In this document: in pieces, positions 16,643 through 28,283 of the stretch | Layout: every line of letters starts with the position of its first letter | Position numbering within the stretch: position 1 is the first letter of the stretch | DNA from: Microbacteriaceae bacterium VKM Ac-2855 | Lineage (GTDB): Bacteria; Actinomycetota; Actinomycetes; Actinomycetales; Microbacteriaceae | Assembly: GCA_013204985.1 (NCBI GenBank) | Contig: JABMLG010000001.1 | Span: 492,574-556,573, forward strand | Direction: 5' to 3' | DNA length: 64,000 nucleotides | Translations under genes and position numbers: made by a program | Notes under the pieces: generated by a model | What the model saw: the letters and a program-made list of their open reading frames with translations, nothing else | Told to the model about the DNA's origin: nothing | Databases searched by the model: none

Positions 16643-19600
16643 CGGTCACCTCCAGAATCCGTCCCCAGACAACGTCCCCATCGGGGTCGAGTCCCTCATC
16701 AACCGCGGAGCGGCGCGTCTCGAGGACGGCCGCGTAGTCGCGGGGCAGTACTTTGACGAACCGGGTCACGGTCTCGTCGAAATCGGCGAGCAGACGCTCG
16801 GCGAGGGCCGAGCCCGTCTCCGCCACGTGCTTCTCGAGGAGATCGCGCACGATCTCGACGTCGGCGCTGCCGAGACCCGAGAGCGTGAGTTCACCCGTCG
16901 CCAGTGAGTCGCGGTTGACCAGCTCGCGCTTGAGGTCGTACACGTACGCGGTTCCGCCCGACATGCCGGCACCGAAGTTGCGTCCGGTCTCACCGAGGAT
17001 CAACGCGAGTCCGCCGGTCATGTATTCGAGAGCATGGTCGCCCACACCCTCGACGACCGCCGTCGCACCGGAGTTGCGCACCAGGAAGCGCTCGCCGACC
17101 ATTCCGCTGATGAACATGCTGCCCTGAGTGGCGCCGTAGCCGATCACGTTGCCGGCGATCACGTTCTTGGCCGGGTCGAAGCGGCTGCCCGCAGCGGGCA
17201 GCACCGTGATCTGACCGCCCGATAGACCCTTGCCGACGTAGTCGTTCGAGTCGCCTTCGAGGCGCAGCGAGATACCGGCCGGCAGGAACGCCCCGAAGGA
17301 CTGACCGGCGGATCCGTGCAGGGTCACCGAGATGGAGCCGGCCGGCAGACCGTGCTCGCCGTACTTCTTGGTCACGTGATGACCGAGCATCGTGCCGACC
17401 GCACGTTCGGTGTTCTTGATCGGCAGGTCGATCTGCACCGAACCGCCGTGGTCGAGGACGTTCGCCGACAGGCGGATCAGCTCGTTGTCGAAGTGCTCCT
17501 CGAGCTCGTGCAGCTGAGCGCGTCCGTGCTTGCGGGGCTCCTCCGCGGCGAAGACCGGGCCGACGAGGATCGGCGAGAGGTCCATGCCGGACGCCTTCCA
17601 GTGCTCGACCGCGTTGTTGACATCGAGGAGCTCGTGGCGACCGACGATCTCGTCGATCGAGCGGTAGCCGAGCTGCGCCAGGTACTCGCGCACCTCCTGA
17701 GCGATGAACTCGAAGAAGTTGATCACGAACTCGGGTTTGCCAGAGAAGCGCTTGCGCAACTCGGGGTTCTGCGTCGCGACGCCGACCGGGCAGGTATCGA
17801 GGTGGCAGACGCGCATCATGATGCAGCCCTCCACGATCAACGGCGCCGTGGCGAAGCCGAACTCCTCCGCTCCGAGCAGAGCACCGATCACCACATCGCG
17901 ACCCGTCTTCAGCTGACCGTCGACCTGAACCACCACGCGGTCGCGCATCCCGTTGAGCATCAGGGTCTGCTGCGTCTCGGCCAGGCCGAGCTCCCAGGGG
18001 GTACCCGCGTGCTTGAGCGAGTTGACAGGGCTCGCTCCCGTGCCGCCGTCGTGGCCGGACACCAGGATGACGTCGGCCAGAGCCTTCGCCGTGCCGGCCG
18101 CGACCGCACCGATACCCGACTGGCTGACAAGCTTGGCATGGATGCGCGCGGACGGGTTCGCCCGTTTGAGGTCGTAGATGAGCTGCTTGAGGTCTTCGAT
18201 GGAGTAGATGTCGTGGTGCGGCGGCGGCGAGATCAGGCCCACACCGGCGGTGGCGTGACGCGTCCGCGCGACCCAGGGGTAGACCTTCGTCGGCGGCAGC
18301 TGACCACCCTCGCCGGGCTTGGCGCCCTGAGCGAGCTTGATCTGGATGTCGTCGGCGTGCGTGAGGTACATGCTCGTCACGCCGAAACGGCCGGATGCGA
18401 CCTGCTTCACGGCGGAGCGGCGCTCCGGGTCGAGCAAGCGGTCGGTGTCTTCACCGCCTTCGCCGGTGTTCGACTTGCCGCCGAGGCGGTTCATCGCGAT
18501 CGCCAGCGTCTCGTGCGCCTCCTTCGAGATGGAGCCGTAGCTCATCGCGCCGGTCGAGAAGCGCTTCACGATCGACTCGACCGGTTCGACCTCGTCGAGC
18601 GGCACGGGTGTGCGTCCGCTGGTGTCGAGCTTGAACATCCCGCGAAGGGTCATCAACTGCTCGGCCTGGTCGTCCACCATGCCGGTGTACTCGCGGAAGA
18701 TGTCGTAGCGACGGTTGCGGGTGGAGTGCTGCAGGCGGAAGACCGTGTCCGGGTTGAACAGATGCGGTGCGCCGTCGCGACGCCACTGGTACTCGCCGCC
18801 GATGGCCAGGCGCTCGTGCGCCGTGACCGCGCCGTCCTCCGGGTAGGCGGCCGCGTGCCGGGCCGCGTTCTCGCCCGCGACGACCTCGATGCCGATACCG
18901 CCGAGCTTGGAGGTGGTGCCGGTGAAGTACTGGTCGATGAAGTCCTGTGCCAACCCGACGGCCTCGAAGGCCTGGGCGCCGGCGTAGCTCGACACGGTCG
19001 AGATGCCCATCTTCGACATGATCTTGAGAACGCCCTTGCCGAGCGCCTTGATCACGTTCTTGACCGCCTTCTCCGGCGAGATGTCCGAGATCATGCCCGA
19101 ACGGACGAGCTGCTCGCACGTCTCCATGGCCAGGTACGGGTTCACCGCGGACGCGCCGAAACCGATCAGTGTGGCCACGTGGTGGACCTCGCGCACGTCT
19201 CCGGCCTCGACGACCAGGCCGACGCGCATCCGCGTGCCCTGGCGGATGAGGTGATGGTGCACGGCGGCGACCATCAGCAGCGAGGGGATCGGAGCGAGGT
19301 CCTTCGTCGAGTCGCGGTCCGAGAGCACCAGGAACTGGGCCCCCGCAGCGATCGCCTCGTCGGCCTCGGCGCACATGCCGTCGATGCGGTCCTGCATCGC
19401 GCGCTGACCGGCGTCCACCCGGTACAGGCCCCTGATCGTCGTGGTGATGTGGCTGAGCGGGCGCGGAGCGATGTGCTGGATCTTCGCGAGCTCGTCGTTG
19501 TCGATCACCGGGAAGTCCAGAACGACCTGGCGGGCGTGCTCGGCACCGGAACTCAGAAGGTTCCGCTCGGGGCCGAGGCCCAGGCGGAGCGACGTGACCA

Positions 19601-21239
19601 CCTCTTCGCGGATCGAGTCCAGCGGCGGGTTGGTGACCTGCGCGAACGCCTGCGTGAAGTAGTCGAAGAGCAGCCGTGGTCGCTTCGAGAGGATCGCGAC
19701 GGGGGTGTCGGAGCCCATGGCGCCGAGCGGCTCCGCTCCCGCCTTCGCCATCGGCATGAGCAGGATGCGCACCTCCTCCTCGGTGTACCCGAAAGTGCGC
19801 TGGCGACGGTTCACCGACGCCGGCGTGTGCACGATGTGCTCGCGCTCGGGGAGGTCCTTGAGGTTGATGCGCCCGTCGTCGAGCCACTTCTCGAACGGTC
19901 CGGAGGCGGCCAGCTCGGCCTTGATCTCCTCGTCCTCCACGATGCGTCCCGCCTCGGTGTCGACGAGGAACATCTTGCCCGGCTGCAGCCGGCCCTTGCG
20001 GACGACCTTCTCGGCCGGGAAGTCGAGCACGCCGATCTCACTGGCCAGCACGACGAGGCCGTCGTCGGTCACCAGGTACCGCCCGGGGCGCAGGCCGTTG
20101 CGGTCGAGCGTCGCACCGACGAGAGAACCGTCGGTGAAGACGATCGCGGCCGGCCCGTCCCACGGCTCCATGAGCATGGAGTGGTACTCGTAGAAGGCGC
20201 GGCGTTGCGGGTCGATCGCGGCGGCGGCCTGGTTCTCCCACGCCTCCGGCACCATCATCATGATCGCGTGCGGCAGCGAACGTCCGGAGAGGCTCAACAG
20301 TTCGACCGTCTCATCGAACGACGCCGAATCGCTGCGGCCGGGGCTGACGATCGGGAAGAGCGGCTCGAGGTCTCCGAGCACCTCGCTCTTCAGCTGCGAC
20401 TGACGCGCGCGCATCCAGTTGCGGTTGCCCTGCACGGTGTTGATCTCGCCGTTGTGCGCGATCATCCGGAACGGCTGCGCGAGCGGCCAGGACGGGAACG
20501 TGTTCGTGGAGTAGCGCGAGTGCACCAGCGCGAGCTTGGAGGCGAAGCGCTCGTCCGACAGGTCGGCGTAGAACGGCTCGAGCTGCAAAGTGGTGACCAT
20601 GCCCTTGTAGACCAGGGTGCGGCTCGAGAGTGACATGAAGTACACCTCGAGCTCGCGCTCGAGACGCTTGCGCAGCCGGAAGGTGAGGCGGTCGAGGCGG
20701 ATCTCGGAGAGGGTCTCCCCCGACTCGTCGGTCAACCCGGTCGTGATGTAGAGCTGCTCGATGGCCGGCATGGCGGCGCGAGCGAGCGTGCCGATCTGCT
20801 CGGGGTCGACCGGTACCGGCCGCCAGCCGAGTACCTCGAGGTTCTCCTCGCGGGCCAGCTCGGCGACGCGCAGCTTGACCCGGTCGCGTTCGAAGACGTC
20901 GACGGGCAGGAAGGCGTTGCCGACCGCGTACCGGCCGACCGCAGGCAGCTCGAAGCCGGTGACGGCACGGAGGAAGTCATCGGGGATCTGCGTGATGATG
21001 CCGGCGCCGTCGCCGGTACCCGCGTCGGAGCCGACCGCGCCGCGGTGCTCGAGGTGCCGGAGCGCGTCGAGAGCGGCGTCGATGATGTCGTGGCCGGCCG
21101 TGCCGCGCAGGGTCGCGACCATGGCGAGGCCACACGCGTCCTTCTCGTCACGGGGGTCGTACATGCCCTGCTGCTCGGGCCAGCCGATGAACGGGGCTCG
21201 TACAGGGGAATGCGGGGGCGAGGGCTGGGCTGATGCCAT
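16635..21239 (-). CDS. gltB: Glutamate synthase large (alpha) subunit
   Basis: Makes two glutamates from glutamine and 2-oxoglutarate. The protein of about 1534 aa has an N-terminal Ntn amidotransferase domain. Cys36, in [11 protein letters not shown], should become residue 1 after removal of a 35-residue propeptide. The central and FMN-binding domains follow ([26 protein letters not shown]), then the 3Fe-4S cluster cysteines ([18 protein letters not shown]) and the beta-helix GXGXG domain. I prefer ATG 21239 because GTGAGGA lies 8 bp before it; an in-frame GTG at 21254 lacks a ribosome-binding site. gltD follows with an 8-bp overlap. Confidence 0.96.
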   Translation of the reverse strand: MASAQPSPPHSPVRAPFIGWPEQQGMYDPRDEKDACGLAMVATLRGTAGHDIIDAALDALRHLEHRGAVGSDAGTGDGAGIITQIPDDFLRAVTGFELPAVGRYAVGNAFLPVDVFERDRVKLRVAELAREENLEVLGWRPVPVDPEQIGTLARAAMPAIEQLYITTGLTDESGETLSEIRLDRLTFRLRKRLERELEVYFMSLSSRTLVYKGMVTTLQLEPFYADLSDERFASKLALVHSRYSTNTFPSWPLAQPFRMIAHNGEINTVQGNRNWMRARQSQLKSEVLGDLEPLFPIVSPGRSDSASFDETVELLSLSGRSLPHAIMMMVPEAWENQAAAAIDPQRRAFYEYHSMLMEPWDGPAAIVFTDGSLVGATLDRNGLRPGRYLVTDDGLVVLASEIGVLDFPAEKVVRKGRLQPGKMFLVDTEAGRIVEDEEIKAELAASGPFEKWLDDGRINLKDLPEREHIVHTPASVNRRQRTFGYTEEEVRILLMPMAKAGAEPLGAMGSDTPVAILSKRPRLLFDYFTQAFAQVTNPPLDSIREEVVTSLRLGLGPERNLLSSGAEHARQVVLDFPVIDNDELAKIQHIAPRPLSHITTTIRGLYRVDAGQRAMQDRIDGMCAEADEAIAAGAQFLVLSDRDSTKDLAPIPSLLMVAAVHHHLIRQGTRMRVGLVVEAGDVREVHHVATLIGFGASAVNPYLAMETCEQLVRSGMISDISPEKAVKNVIKALGKGVLKIMSKMGISTVSSYAGAQAFEAVGLAQDFIDQYFTGTTSKLGGIGIEVVAGENAARHAAAYPEDGAVTAHERLAIGGEYQWRRDGAPHLFNPDTVFRLQHSTRNRRYDIFREYTGMVDDQAEQLMTLRGMFKLDTSGRTPVPLDEVEPVESIVKRFSTGAMSYGSISKEAHETLAIAMNRLGGKSNTGEGGEDTDRLLDPERRSAVKQVASGRFGVTSMYLTHADDIQIKLAQGAKPGEGGQLPPTKVYPWVARTRHATAGVGLISPPPHHDIYSIEDLKQLIYDLKRANPSARIHAKLVSQSGIGAVAAGTAKALADVILVSGHDGGTGASPVNSLKHAGTPWELGLAETQQTLMLNGMRDRVVVQVDGQLKTGRDVVIGALLGAEEFGFATAPLIVEGCIMMRVCHLDTCPVGVATQNPELRKRFSGKPEFVINFFEFIAQEVREYLAQLGYRSIDEIVGRHELLDVNNAVEHWKASGMDLSPILVGPVFAAEEPRKHGRAQLHELEEHFDNELIRLSANVLDHGGSVQIDLPIKNTERAVGTMLGHHVTKKYGEHGLPAGSISVTLHGSAGQSFGAFLPAGISLRLEGDSNDYVGKGLSGGQITVLPAAGSRFDPAKNVIAGNVIGYGATQGSMFISGMVGERFLVRNSGATAVVEGVGDHALEYMTGGLALILGETGRNFGAGMSGGTAYVYDLKRELVNRDSLATGELTLSGLGSADVEIVRDLLEKHVAETGSALAERLLADFDETVTRFVKVLPRDYAAVLETRRSAVDEGLDPDGDVVWGRILEVTGG

Positions 21240-21388
21240 GAGAACCGTCCTCACGAAGGTGGTAGCGGATGAGGGACGTCAGTGGCCCGCAGAGATGTGG
21301 TGGTACGTGTCGCGCTCCGTCAGCGCGGACGTACCGGTGAGGGTCCACGGCAGCGCTTGTGGCTGTCGCCGTGTGAAGACCCGGGTCG

Positions 21389-21394
21389 ATCCTA
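21389..21394 (-). promoter_or_regulatory. Possible -10 box for gltBD
   Basis: TAGGAT on the minus strand, about 150 bp before the gltB start, is the best -10-like hexamer in the 208-bp lgt-gltB gap; the -35 is weak. The rest of the gap holds a loose ACGGC...GCCGT inverted repeat and nothing else clear. Confidence 0.25.
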
Positions 21395-21447
21395 CGGCCG
21401 CTCGCGCTCCACCGAACCGTAGGCCGCGGCCCCCGAGGGCGCCGCGT

Positions 21448-22407
21448 TCACGATTTGGCAGAAACGGTGGCCTGAGGCGACTGCTCCTCGGCGTCGTCGT
21501 CGAGGTTGCTCGGGTCGGAGTGAACGTCTTCGAATTCTACAGCAGGGCCCGCCGGGTCCCACTCCTTGCCGGCGCGATACGGCGACGCCTCGAGACCGGT
21601 GTGCTCGCGTCGCTGGATGATGAGGATCAGCAGACCGACCACGATGGCGATCAACGCCGCCCAGACGTTCGTGCGGATTCCCCAGAACACCTCGCTGGGG
21701 TCGATGCGGATCGACTCGAACCAGGTGCGTCCCAGGCCGTACCAGATCAGGTACAGCGCGAAGGTCTTGCCCCACTGCAGGGTGAACTTCTTCTCGAGCA
21801 GCAGGATGACCGCGATCCCGACGACGTTCCAGAGGATCTCGTACAGGAAGGTCGGGTGGAAGAGCGTTCCCTCGGGCAGCCCGACGGGATACGCCGCGTT
21901 GCCGGTCTCGATCTCGAGGCCCCACGGCAGCGTGGTGGGGAGTCCGAAGAGTTCGTGGTTGAAGTAGTTGCCGAGCCGACCGAACGCCTGCGCGGCGAGC
22001 ATCGCCGGCGCCAGCGCATCCGCGAAGGTCCAGAAGCGGATGCCGCTGAGCCGGCAGCCGATGTACGCGCCGACCGCGCCGCCGATCAACGAACCGAAGA
22101 GGGCGATGCCGCCCTCCCACACGTAGAACACGGCCCACGGATCCGCGCCGGCCGCGAAGTAGTAGTCGGGGTGGGTCAGAACGTGGAAGATCCGCGCGCC
22201 CACGATCCCGAGCGGAACCGCCCAGATGATGATGTCGAGAACCACACCCGGCTCGGCGCCGCGCTGCTTGAGCCGTCGATTCACCCAGATCGTGGCCACG
22301 ACGATGCCGACCAGGATGCAGATCGCGTACGTGCGGATCGGCAGCGAGAAGAGGTGGAGCGTCTGCCAGTCGTAGGACGGGCTCGGGATGCTCAGCAGGG
22401 CAGACAT
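21448..22407 (-). CDS. lgt: Prolipoprotein diacylglyceryl transferase
   Basis: Transfers diacylglycerol from phosphatidylglycerol to the lipobox cysteine of prolipoproteins in the cytoplasmic membrane. The 319-aa polytopic protein has several membrane helices, GARIFHVLTHPDYYF, the Lgt signature GRLGNYFNHELFGLPT, and LFHPTFLYEILWN. The acidic C-terminal tail (EEQSPQATVSAKS) is typical of actinobacterial Lgt. It lies 29 bp after trpA, the usual actinobacterial trpA-lgt arrangement. Confidence 0.96.
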   Translation of the reverse strand: MSALLSIPSPSYDWQTLHLFSLPIRTYAICILVGIVVATIWVNRRLKQRGAEPGVVLDIIIWAVPLGIVGARIFHVLTHPDYYFAAGADPWAVFYVWEGGIALFGSLIGGAVGAYIGCRLSGIRFWTFADALAPAMLAAQAFGRLGNYFNHELFGLPTTLPWGLEIETGNAAYPVGLPEGTLFHPTFLYEILWNVVGIAVILLLEKKFTLQWGKTFALYLIWYGLGRTWFESIRIDPSEVFWGIRTNVWAALIAIVVGLLILIIQRREHTGLEASPYRAGKEWDPAGPAVEFEDVHSDPSNLDDDAEEQSPQATVSAKS

Positions 22408-22436
22408 CGGGTGGGACCTTTCGGGGAGGAAGGAGG

Positions 22437-23237
22437 TTAGCGCGCGGTGCCGGCGGCGAGCATCCGGGAGGTCTCGGCGACCGCCGCGACTCCCCCGCTG
22501 CCGAGTGCGCGCACGAGCGCGGAGCCGACGATCGCGCCGTCGGCGTAGGCGAGGATCTCTGCGACCTGCTCACCGGTGGAGATACCCAGACCGACGCACG
22601 CGTAGGCGTCGCCGGCGAGCCGCAGGCGATCGACGAGCGTTCGTGCCGCCGAGTCGACGTCGGTCCGCGCACCGGTGATGCCCATGGTCGACACGGCGTA
22701 GACGAAGCCGCGGCTCTGCGCGACGGACTGGCGCAGTCGCGCATCCGTCGACGAGGGGGCCGCGAGGAACACCCGGTCGAGTCCGAGCCTCTCCGAGACG
22801 GCGATCCATTCCGCGCCCTCATCGGGGATGAGATCGGGGGTGATCAACCCGGAGCCGCCGGCTTCCGCGAGGTCGGTCGCGAACCGCTCGATGCCGTACT
22901 GCAGCACCGGGTTGTAGTAGGTCATCACCAGCACCGGAACGTCGACGCGCTCGCGGATCGCCTTGACGGCCTCGAAGCCGTGCCGGAGCTTGAATCCTTC
23001 GGCGAGGGCTGTCTGGGTGGCCCGCTGGATGACCGGGCCGTCCATCACCGGGTCGGAGTAGGGCAGCCCGAGCTCGATGGCGTCGACACCGTTCTCGGCC
23101 ATGGCCACGGCAGCGTCGATGCTCGTCGTGAGATCCGGGAATCCGACCGGGAGGTAACCGATGAGGGCACCCGCTGCCTCGGCGTTGCGACGGCTGATCG
23201 TCTCGGCGACGGAGCTGACCGCGTGGGTCGTGGTCAT
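22437..23237 (-). CDS. trpA: Tryptophan synthase alpha subunit
   Basis: Cleaves indole-3-glycerol phosphate to indole and glyceraldehyde 3-phosphate; indole is channelled to TrpB. The 266-aa TIM barrel shows [33 protein letters not shown] (catalytic Glu), [14 protein letters not shown] (catalytic Asp region), [13 protein letters not shown] and [10 protein letters not shown]. The ATG overlaps the trpB stop by 4 bp. Confidence 0.97.
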   Translation of the reverse strand: MTTTHAVSSVAETISRRNAEAAGALIGYLPVGFPDLTTSIDAAVAMAENGVDAIELGLPYSDPVMDGPVIQRATQTALAEGFKLRHGFEAVKAIRERVDVPVLVMTYYNPVLQYGIERFATDLAEAGGSGLITPDLIPDEGAEWIAVSERLGLDRVFLAAPSSTDARLRQSVAQSRGFVYAVSTMGITGARTDVDSAARTLVDRLRLAGDAYACVGLGISTGEQVAEILAYADGAIVGSALVRALGSGGVAAVAETSRMLAAGTAR

Positions 23238-24454
23238 GACTGGACCGCGCCTTCCTCGACGAGCCCGAACCAGTTCGCGGCGGTCGTCATGTCTTTGTCG
23301 CCGCGCCCGGAGAGGTTCACCAGGATCGTCGCATCCGGGCCGAGCTCGCGCCCCAACTCCAGCGTGCCGGCCAGAGCGTGCGCCGACTCGATCGCGGGGA
23401 TGATGCCCTCCGTGCGGGTGAGCAGACGCAGGGCCTCCATCGCCGCGGTGTCGGTGATCGGACGGTATTGCGCGCGCCCGATGCTGGAGAGCCAGGCGTG
23501 TTCCGGTCCGACGCCCGGGTAGTCCAGGCCCGCCGAGATCGAGTGCGACTCCACGGTCTGTCCGTCCTCGTCCTGCAGCATGATGCTGCGCGCGCCGTGC
23601 AGCACGCCGGGGCGGCCCATCGAGATCGTCGCTGCGTGCCGCAGGGTGTCCACTCCGTCGCCCGCGGCCTCGAAACCGACGAGCTGCACCTCGGGATCGT
23701 CGAGGAACGCGTGGAAGATCCCCATCGCGTTCGAACCGCCGCCGACGCACGCGGTGACGGCGGTGGGCAGGGATCCTGTGAGATCGAGCACCTGCTGACG
23801 CGCCTCTTCGCCGATGATCTTCTGGAAGTCGCGCACCATCGCCGGGAACGGATGCGGACCCGCGACCGTGCCGAAGATGTAATTGGTGGTCTGCACGTTG
23901 GTGACCCAATCGCGCATCGCGTCGTTGATCGCGTCCTTCAAGGTGCGCGAGCCGGTCTTCACCGAGACGACCTCGGCGCCGAGCAGACGCATCCGCGCGA
24001 CGTTCAGCGCCTGGCGCTCGGTGTCGACCTCGCCCATATAGACGACGCAGTCGAGACCGAAGAGCGCGGCCGCGGTGGCGGTGGCGACTCCGTGCTGGCC
24101 GGCACCCGTCTCCGCGATGACGCGGGTCTTGCCGATGCGCTTGGTCAGGAGGGCCTGACCGAGCACGTTGTTGATCTTGTGGGAACCGGTGTGGTTCAGG
24201 TCCTCGCGCTTGAGGATCACGCGCGCACCGCCGGCGTGCTTCGCGAAACGCGGCACCTCGGTGATGATCGACGGGCGACCGGTGTAGCTGCGGTGCAGCT
24301 CGGTCAATTCGGCTGCGAACGCCGGGTCGACCTTCGCGAGTTCGTATTCCGCGCTGAGTTCGTCGAGGGCTTCGACGAGGGACTCGGGAACGAATCGTCC
24401 GCCGAATTCACCGAAGTAGGGGCCGAGTTCGTCTCGGAGTAGTGCCATGGTCAT
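23234..24454 (-). CDS. trpB: Tryptophan synthase beta subunit
   Basis: PLP enzyme that condenses indole with serine to tryptophan. The 406-aa protein shows [29 protein letters not shown] with the PLP lysine, [19 protein letters not shown], the phosphate-binding [15 protein letters not shown] and LSGRGDKDM. It overlaps trpC at its start and trpA at its end by 4 bp each, so translation is coupled. Confidence 0.98.
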   Translation of the reverse strand: MTMALLRDELGPYFGEFGGRFVPESLVEALDELSAEYELAKVDPAFAAELTELHRSYTGRPSIITEVPRFAKHAGGARVILKREDLNHTGSHKINNVLGQALLTKRIGKTRVIAETGAGQHGVATATAAALFGLDCVVYMGEVDTERQALNVARMRLLGAEVVSVKTGSRTLKDAINDAMRDWVTNVQTTNYIFGTVAGPHPFPAMVRDFQKIIGEEARQQVLDLTGSLPTAVTACVGGGSNAMGIFHAFLDDPEVQLVGFEAAGDGVDTLRHAATISMGRPGVLHGARSIMLQDEDGQTVESHSISAGLDYPGVGPEHAWLSSIGRAQYRPITDTAAMEALRLLTRTEGIIPAIESAHALAGTLELGRELGPDATILVNLSGRGDKDMTTAANWFGLVEEGAVQS

Positions 24455-25224
24455 ACCGCCAGGAAGTCGGAGAGCGTGGATGCAGGATCGCCGTGGGTGA
24501 CGAGGGCCTCGCCGACGAGGACGACGTCGGCGCCGGCGCGACGGTAGTGCGCGACGTCGTCGGCGTTCTTCACGGCGGATTCGGCGACACGGATGGCGCC
24601 GTCCGGGAAGGATGCGGAGAGTTCGCCGAACAGGTCGCGATCGAGCTCGAAGGTGGAGAGGTTGCGGGCGTTGACACCGATCAGCCTCGCGCCGATGTCG
24701 CTCGCGCGACGCAGTTCCTCGGCCGAGTGCGTCTCGACGAGCGGGGTCATGCCGAGCTCGGTGATCAGGTCGTACAGGTGAACCAGCTCGACCTGCTCGA
24801 GAGCGGCGACGATCAGGAGCACCAGGTCCGCTCCGGCGGCGCGCGCCTCGAACACCTGGTACGCCTCGGCGATGAAGTCCTTGCGCAGCACCGGGATGCG
24901 GACCTGGGCGCGTACTGCTTCGAGATCGGCGAGAGAGCCGCCGAACTTGCGCCCCTCGGTGAGCACGCTGATCACACTCGCGCCGCCGCGCTCGTATTCG
25001 GCGGCAAGGGCGGCCGGGTCGGGAATCGCCGCGAGGGCACCGCGGGAAGGACTCGATCGTTTGACCTCGGCGATGATGCGCACGCGCTCGGCAGGAGCGA
25101 GGGCCGCGAGGACGTCCAGTGCCGGGGCACGGTCGATCGCGGCGGCCTCGACGGACGCCAGCGGCGTGGATTCACGGCGTACGGCCGCGTCGGCGAGGGC
25201 GCCGGCGGTGAGATCGGTCAGCAC
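24451..25224 (-). CDS. trpC: Indole-3-glycerol phosphate synthase
   Basis: Closes the pyrrole ring of CdRP to indole-3-glycerol phosphate. The 257-aa TIM barrel has [13 protein letters not shown] (catalytic Lys), [47 protein letters not shown] and a terminal [11 protein letters not shown]. It starts at a GTG that directly follows the TAA of the HGxxPAAW gene. Confidence 0.97.
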   Translation of the reverse strand: MLTDLTAGALADAAVRRESTPLASVEAAAIDRAPALDVLAALAPAERVRIIAEVKRSSPSRGALAAIPDPAALAAEYERGGASVISVLTEGRKFGGSLADLEAVRAQVRIPVLRKDFIAEAYQVFEARAAGADLVLLIVAALEQVELVHLYDLITELGMTPLVETHSAEELRRASDIGARLIGVNARNLSTFELDRDLFGELSASFPDGAIRVAESAVKNADDVAHYRRAGADVVLVGEALVTHGDPASTLSDFLAV

Positions 25225-25455
25225 TTAGTCGTGCACCTTCGCCAGGACCTTGTCGCCACCGACGCCGTAGCCCAACTTGGCCATGATCATGCCGACGGCC
25301 AGGCCGACCAGGGTGAGGACGGCGCTGGCCCACACGAGCCAGACGATCTCGAACCAGAACGCGAAGGTGCCGATGGTGATGAACACGAGCATCAGTACGA
25401 CCGCGGTCCACGCTGCGGGCGAGTGGCCGTGGCTGTCTTCGGACTCAGAGCTCAT
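25225..25455 (-). CDS. HGxxPAAW family small membrane protein
   Basis: The 76-aa protein has the family signature HGHSPAAWT at residues 9-17, followed by two membrane helices (about 18-35 and 38-58). Function is unknown. In actinobacteria the family usually sits, as here, between the Trp-operon membrane protein and trpC. The zero-gap junction with trpC suggests co-translation. Confidence 0.88.
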   Translation of the reverse strand: MSSESEDSHGHSPAAWTAVVLMLVFITIGTFAFWFEIVWLVWASAVLTLVGLAVGMIMAKLGYGVGGDKVLAKVHD

Positions 25456-25539
25456 GGGTGTTCCTCCGTAGCTGTGCCCGGCAGGATCCGGGCGCGAGAT
25501 GTGCGCGTCGAGTCTACCGGTTGCTCGTGCGTCGATCGG

Positions 25540-26190
25540 CTAGCGGTCGGGGCCGGTCGGGTCGGGGCCGGTCGGGTCGTCGCCGCGTGAGAGCTCGTCC
25601 CACGAGACGACCGGATCGATGTCGCCGTCGTCGGTGCTCACGGTCGACGCACCGTGGCCGTAGCCGTCAGCGGGCTCGAACCGTGAGGCTCGCTTCTTCG
25701 CGCCGGAGTTCGGCCAGCTCCGCACTCCCCCGAGGACGACGACGCCCAGTGCGGCGGTGAGGACGGCGAAGACGAGCGTGATGACGGGCCAGCCGGTCGA
25801 CGTGGTCTCCGACACGAGCGCGGACACCGAATCAGTTCCCGCGATCGCCGTGGCCTTCGTGATCAGGGACGAACCGGCCGCGATCGGATCATTCAGCGCC
25901 GTGAAGGCGGACAACGCTATGCATCCGCCGAGCAGCAGTTGCAGCACCCCCAGCACGACTCGGAACGCCGGGCCGGCGATCGCGAGCGCCGCGGCGAGAG
26001 CCAGGCTCGAGAGGGACAGTGCCGTCAGAGCCGGCGCCGCCGCGGTTCCGGCGACCGCGATGCCGTCCGGATGACCGGCGGTCGCCACGAGCCGAAGCGT
26101 GAACCAGTTCTGAGTCGATGCGGTGAGGTGCACCGCCGCGACGATCACGATCGCGAGGATCGTGAGGTACTTCAGACGCCGACCGGTCAT
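25540..26190 (-). CDS. Trp biosynthesis-associated membrane protein
   Basis: The 216-aa protein of the Trp_oprn_chp family has four predicted helices (about residues 7-23, 45-70, 75-96, 130-155) and an acidic, disordered C-terminal tail. QNWFTLRL after the first helix is typical. Function is unknown; the family normally follows trpE. Here it begins 7 bp after hisI, so trpE is absent from its usual place. The C-terminus contains a DPTGP repeat encoded by a 15-bp duplication. I chose ATG 26190; a longer frame would run through hisI. Confidence 0.85.
   Translation of the reverse strand: MTGRRLKYLTILAIVIVAAVHLTASTQNWFTLRLVATAGHPDGIAVAGTAAAPALTALSLSSLALAAALAIAGPAFRVVLGVLQLLLGGCIALSAFTALNDPIAAGSSLITKATAIAGTDSVSALVSETTSTGWPVITLVFAVLTAALGVVVLGGVRSWPNSGAKKRASRFEPADGYGHGASTVSTDDGDIDPVVSWDELSRGDDPTGPDPTGPDR
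25546..25575. repeat. 15-bp tandem duplication at the 3' end of the Trp membrane protein gene
   Basis: GTCGGGGCCGGTCGG occurs twice back to back, in frame, giving the repeated DPTGP near the C-terminus. Confidence 0.85.
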
Positions 26191-26197
26191 CGCCGGC

Positions 26198-26566
26198 CTA
26201 GCTCGTCGGCTCGAGGCCGGTGAAGGGCTGCAGCGGATCCACGTCGAAGCAGGAGTGCGCACCGGTGTGGCAGGCGGCACCGATCTGATCGACCTGAACG
26301 AGGAGCGCGTCGGCATCGCAGTCGAGCGCGGCGCCGCGAACGTACTGCGCGTGCCCCGAGGTGTCGCCCTTGCGCCAGTACTCCTGGCGCGAGCGCGACC
26401 AGAAGGTCACACGCCCCTCGGTCAGGGTGCGGCGCAGAGCCTCGTCGTTCATCCACCCGAGCATCAGCACCTCGCCGGTGTCGTGCTGTTGGATGATCGC
26501 GGCGATGAGACCCTTCGAGTCGAAGGAGGCGCGGTCGATGATCGCCTCGGTGTCGATGTCGCTCAT
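26198..26566 (-). CDS. hisI: Phosphoribosyl-AMP cyclohydrolase
   Basis: Third step of histidine synthesis, opening the adenine ring of PR-AMP. The 122-aa protein shows [37 protein letters not shown], metal ligands in [13 protein letters not shown] and a terminal CHTGAHSCF. It is monofunctional (hisE is separate). Its ATG overlaps the hisF stop by 4 bp. Confidence 0.97.
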   Translation of the reverse strand: MSDIDTEAIIDRASFDSKGLIAAIIQQHDTGEVLMLGWMNDEALRRTLTEGRVTFWSRSRQEYWRKGDTSGHAQYVRGAALDCDADALLVQVDQIGAACHTGAHSCFDVDPLQPFTGLEPTS

Positions 26567-27324
26567 CGAACGTCGATCTCGGCCGCGGCGAGGGCTTGCT
26601 TGACGTCGCCGATCGTCATCTCTCGGTTGTGGAACACGGAGGCGGCGAGAACGGCATCGGCGCCGTGCATCACGGCGGGCGCGAAGTGCTCGACCGCGCC
26701 GGCACCGCCGGAGGCGATCACCGGGACGCGGCTGTTCTCGCGCATCATCGAGACGAGCTCCAGGTCGAAGCCCTGCTTGGTTCCGTCGGCATCGATCGAG
26801 TTGACCAGCAGCTCACCCGCACCGCGTTCGATCGCCTCGCGAGCCCAGGCCACCGCGTCCAGATCGCTCTCACGACGGCCGCCGTGCGTGGTGACGACGA
26901 AGCCGGACGGCATCCGGTCGCTGCGCTTCACGTCGAGCGAGAGCACGAGCACTTGGGCCCCGAAGACGTCGGCGATCTCGCCGATGAGTTCGGGACGAGC
27001 GATCGCCGCCGAGTTGACGCCGACCTTGTCGGCGCCGTGCGCCAGCAGCTTGGAGACGTCCTCCGTCGAGCGCACGCCCCCGCCGACGGTGAGCGGGATG
27101 AAAACCTGCTCCGCCGTCGCCTTGACGACCTCGTACGTCGTCGAACGATCATCGACGGTCGCGGTGACATCGAGGAACGTGAGCTCGTCCGCGCCCTGCT
27201 CGAAGTACAGCTTCGCGAGCTCGACCGGATCGCCCGCGTCGCGCAGGTTCTGGAAATTGACGCCCTTGACCACGCGGCCGGCGGCCACGTCGAGGCACGG
27301 GATGACCCGGACGGCGAGAGACAT
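26563..27324 (-). CDS. hisF: Imidazole glycerol phosphate synthase cyclase subunit
   Basis: Uses ammonia from HisH to form imidazole glycerol phosphate and AICAR. The 253-aa barrel begins [21 protein letters not shown] (catalytic Asp) and has [35 protein letters not shown] (second catalytic Asp) and [13 protein letters not shown]. hisH and hisA are not in the window. It is 12 bp downstream of hisG and overlaps hisI. Confidence 0.97.
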   Translation of the reverse strand: MSLAVRVIPCLDVAAGRVVKGVNFQNLRDAGDPVELAKLYFEQGADELTFLDVTATVDDRSTTYEVVKATAEQVFIPLTVGGGVRSTEDVSKLLAHGADKVGVNSAAIARPELIGEIADVFGAQVLVLSLDVKRSDRMPSGFVVTTHGGRRESDLDAVAWAREAIERGAGELLVNSIDADGTKQGFDLELVSMMRENSRVPVIASGGAGAVEHFAPAVMHGADAVLAASVFHNREMTIGDVKQALAAAEIDVR

Positions 27325-27336
27325 GAACTGCTCCCT

Positions 27337-28176
27337 CTAAAGACGCGCCGCGTGGATCGGGCTGACCAGGATCGCGCGGGCGCCGAGATCGTAGAGGGCG
27401 TCCATGATCTGGTTGGTGTCGCGGCGCGGCACCATCACCCGAACGGCGACCCACTCGGGGTCGTGCAGCGGCGAGACGGTCGGCGATTCGAATCCGGGAG
27501 TGACCTCGGTCGCCGCCTCGAGCAGCGCGACGGGCACGTCGTAATCCATCAGCACGAACTCGCGGGCGACCAGGACGCCCTGGAGACGTCTCAGCAGCAC
27601 GCTCGCCCCGGCCGGTTCGGTCGGCGACGAGATCAAGACGGCGATCGAGTCGAGGATGACCGGGCCGAAGATCTCCAGCCCCGCCTTGCGCAGAGTCGTA
27701 CCGGTCTCGACGACGTCCGCGATCACATCGGCGACACCGAGCTGGATCGCCGATTCGACGGCCCCGTCCAGCTTGATCAGGGTGACCTCGATCCCCGCCT
27801 CTCGCAGGAAGTCGCCGACGAGGCCCGGGTAGCTCGTCGCGACGCGGAGACCGTCGAGTTCGGACAACTGGCTGTACTTCCCGGCGGGGCCGGCGAAGCG
27901 GAACGTCGAGCCGCCGAAGCCGAGGCTCGCGGTCTCGACGGCGGTGGATCCGCTGTCGAGCAGCAGGTCACGGCCGGTCACGCCCACGTCGAGCGCGCCG
28001 GAACCGACGTAAGTGGCGATGTCGCGCGGGCGGAGGTAGAAGAACTCGACCCCGTTGCGCTCGTCGATGATGTGCAGCTCTTTGGGGTCGCGGCGGCCGC
28101 TGTAACCGGCCTCGGCCAACATCAGCGCGGCGGTCTCGGACAACGAACCCTTGTTGGGAACGGCGATGCGAAGCAT
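27337..28176 (-). CDS. hisG: ATP phosphoribosyltransferase (long form)
   Basis: Committing, histidine-feedback-inhibited step: ATP plus PRPP to PR-ATP. The 279-aa product is the long HisG type. It has [16 protein letters not shown] at the N-terminus, then [17 protein letters not shown] and the PRPP-binding segment [17 protein letters not shown], with a C-terminal ACT-like regulatory domain ([33 protein letters not shown]). The frame is open further upstream only as an antisense artefact; ATG 28176 is the homologous start. Confidence 0.97.
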   Translation of the reverse strand: MLRIAVPNKGSLSETAALMLAEAGYSGRRDPKELHIIDERNGVEFFYLRPRDIATYVGSGALDVGVTGRDLLLDSGSTAVETASLGFGGSTFRFAGPAGKYSQLSELDGLRVATSYPGLVGDFLREAGIEVTLIKLDGAVESAIQLGVADVIADVVETGTTLRKAGLEIFGPVILDSIAVLISSPTEPAGASVLLRRLQGVLVAREFVLMDYDVPVALLEAATEVTPGFESPTVSPLHDPEWVAVRVMVPRRDTNQIMDALYDLGARAILVSPIHAARL

Positions 28177-28283
28177 GGTGTGCTCTCTGTGCGAAGCGGA
28201 CTCTGTGATGCGCGCGTCACGGCGCAGCGGATGGATCCGAGTGCGGGCGTGACGCCGACGCAACCCGGTAGGCGGATGCGCGT

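Noticed and set aside
17316-20633. A very long open frame (about 1100 codons) on the plus strand
   Set aside because: It lies fully antisense to gltB. Its composition is R/D/V/H-rich without motifs, as expected from the mirrored codon bias of high-GC DNA.
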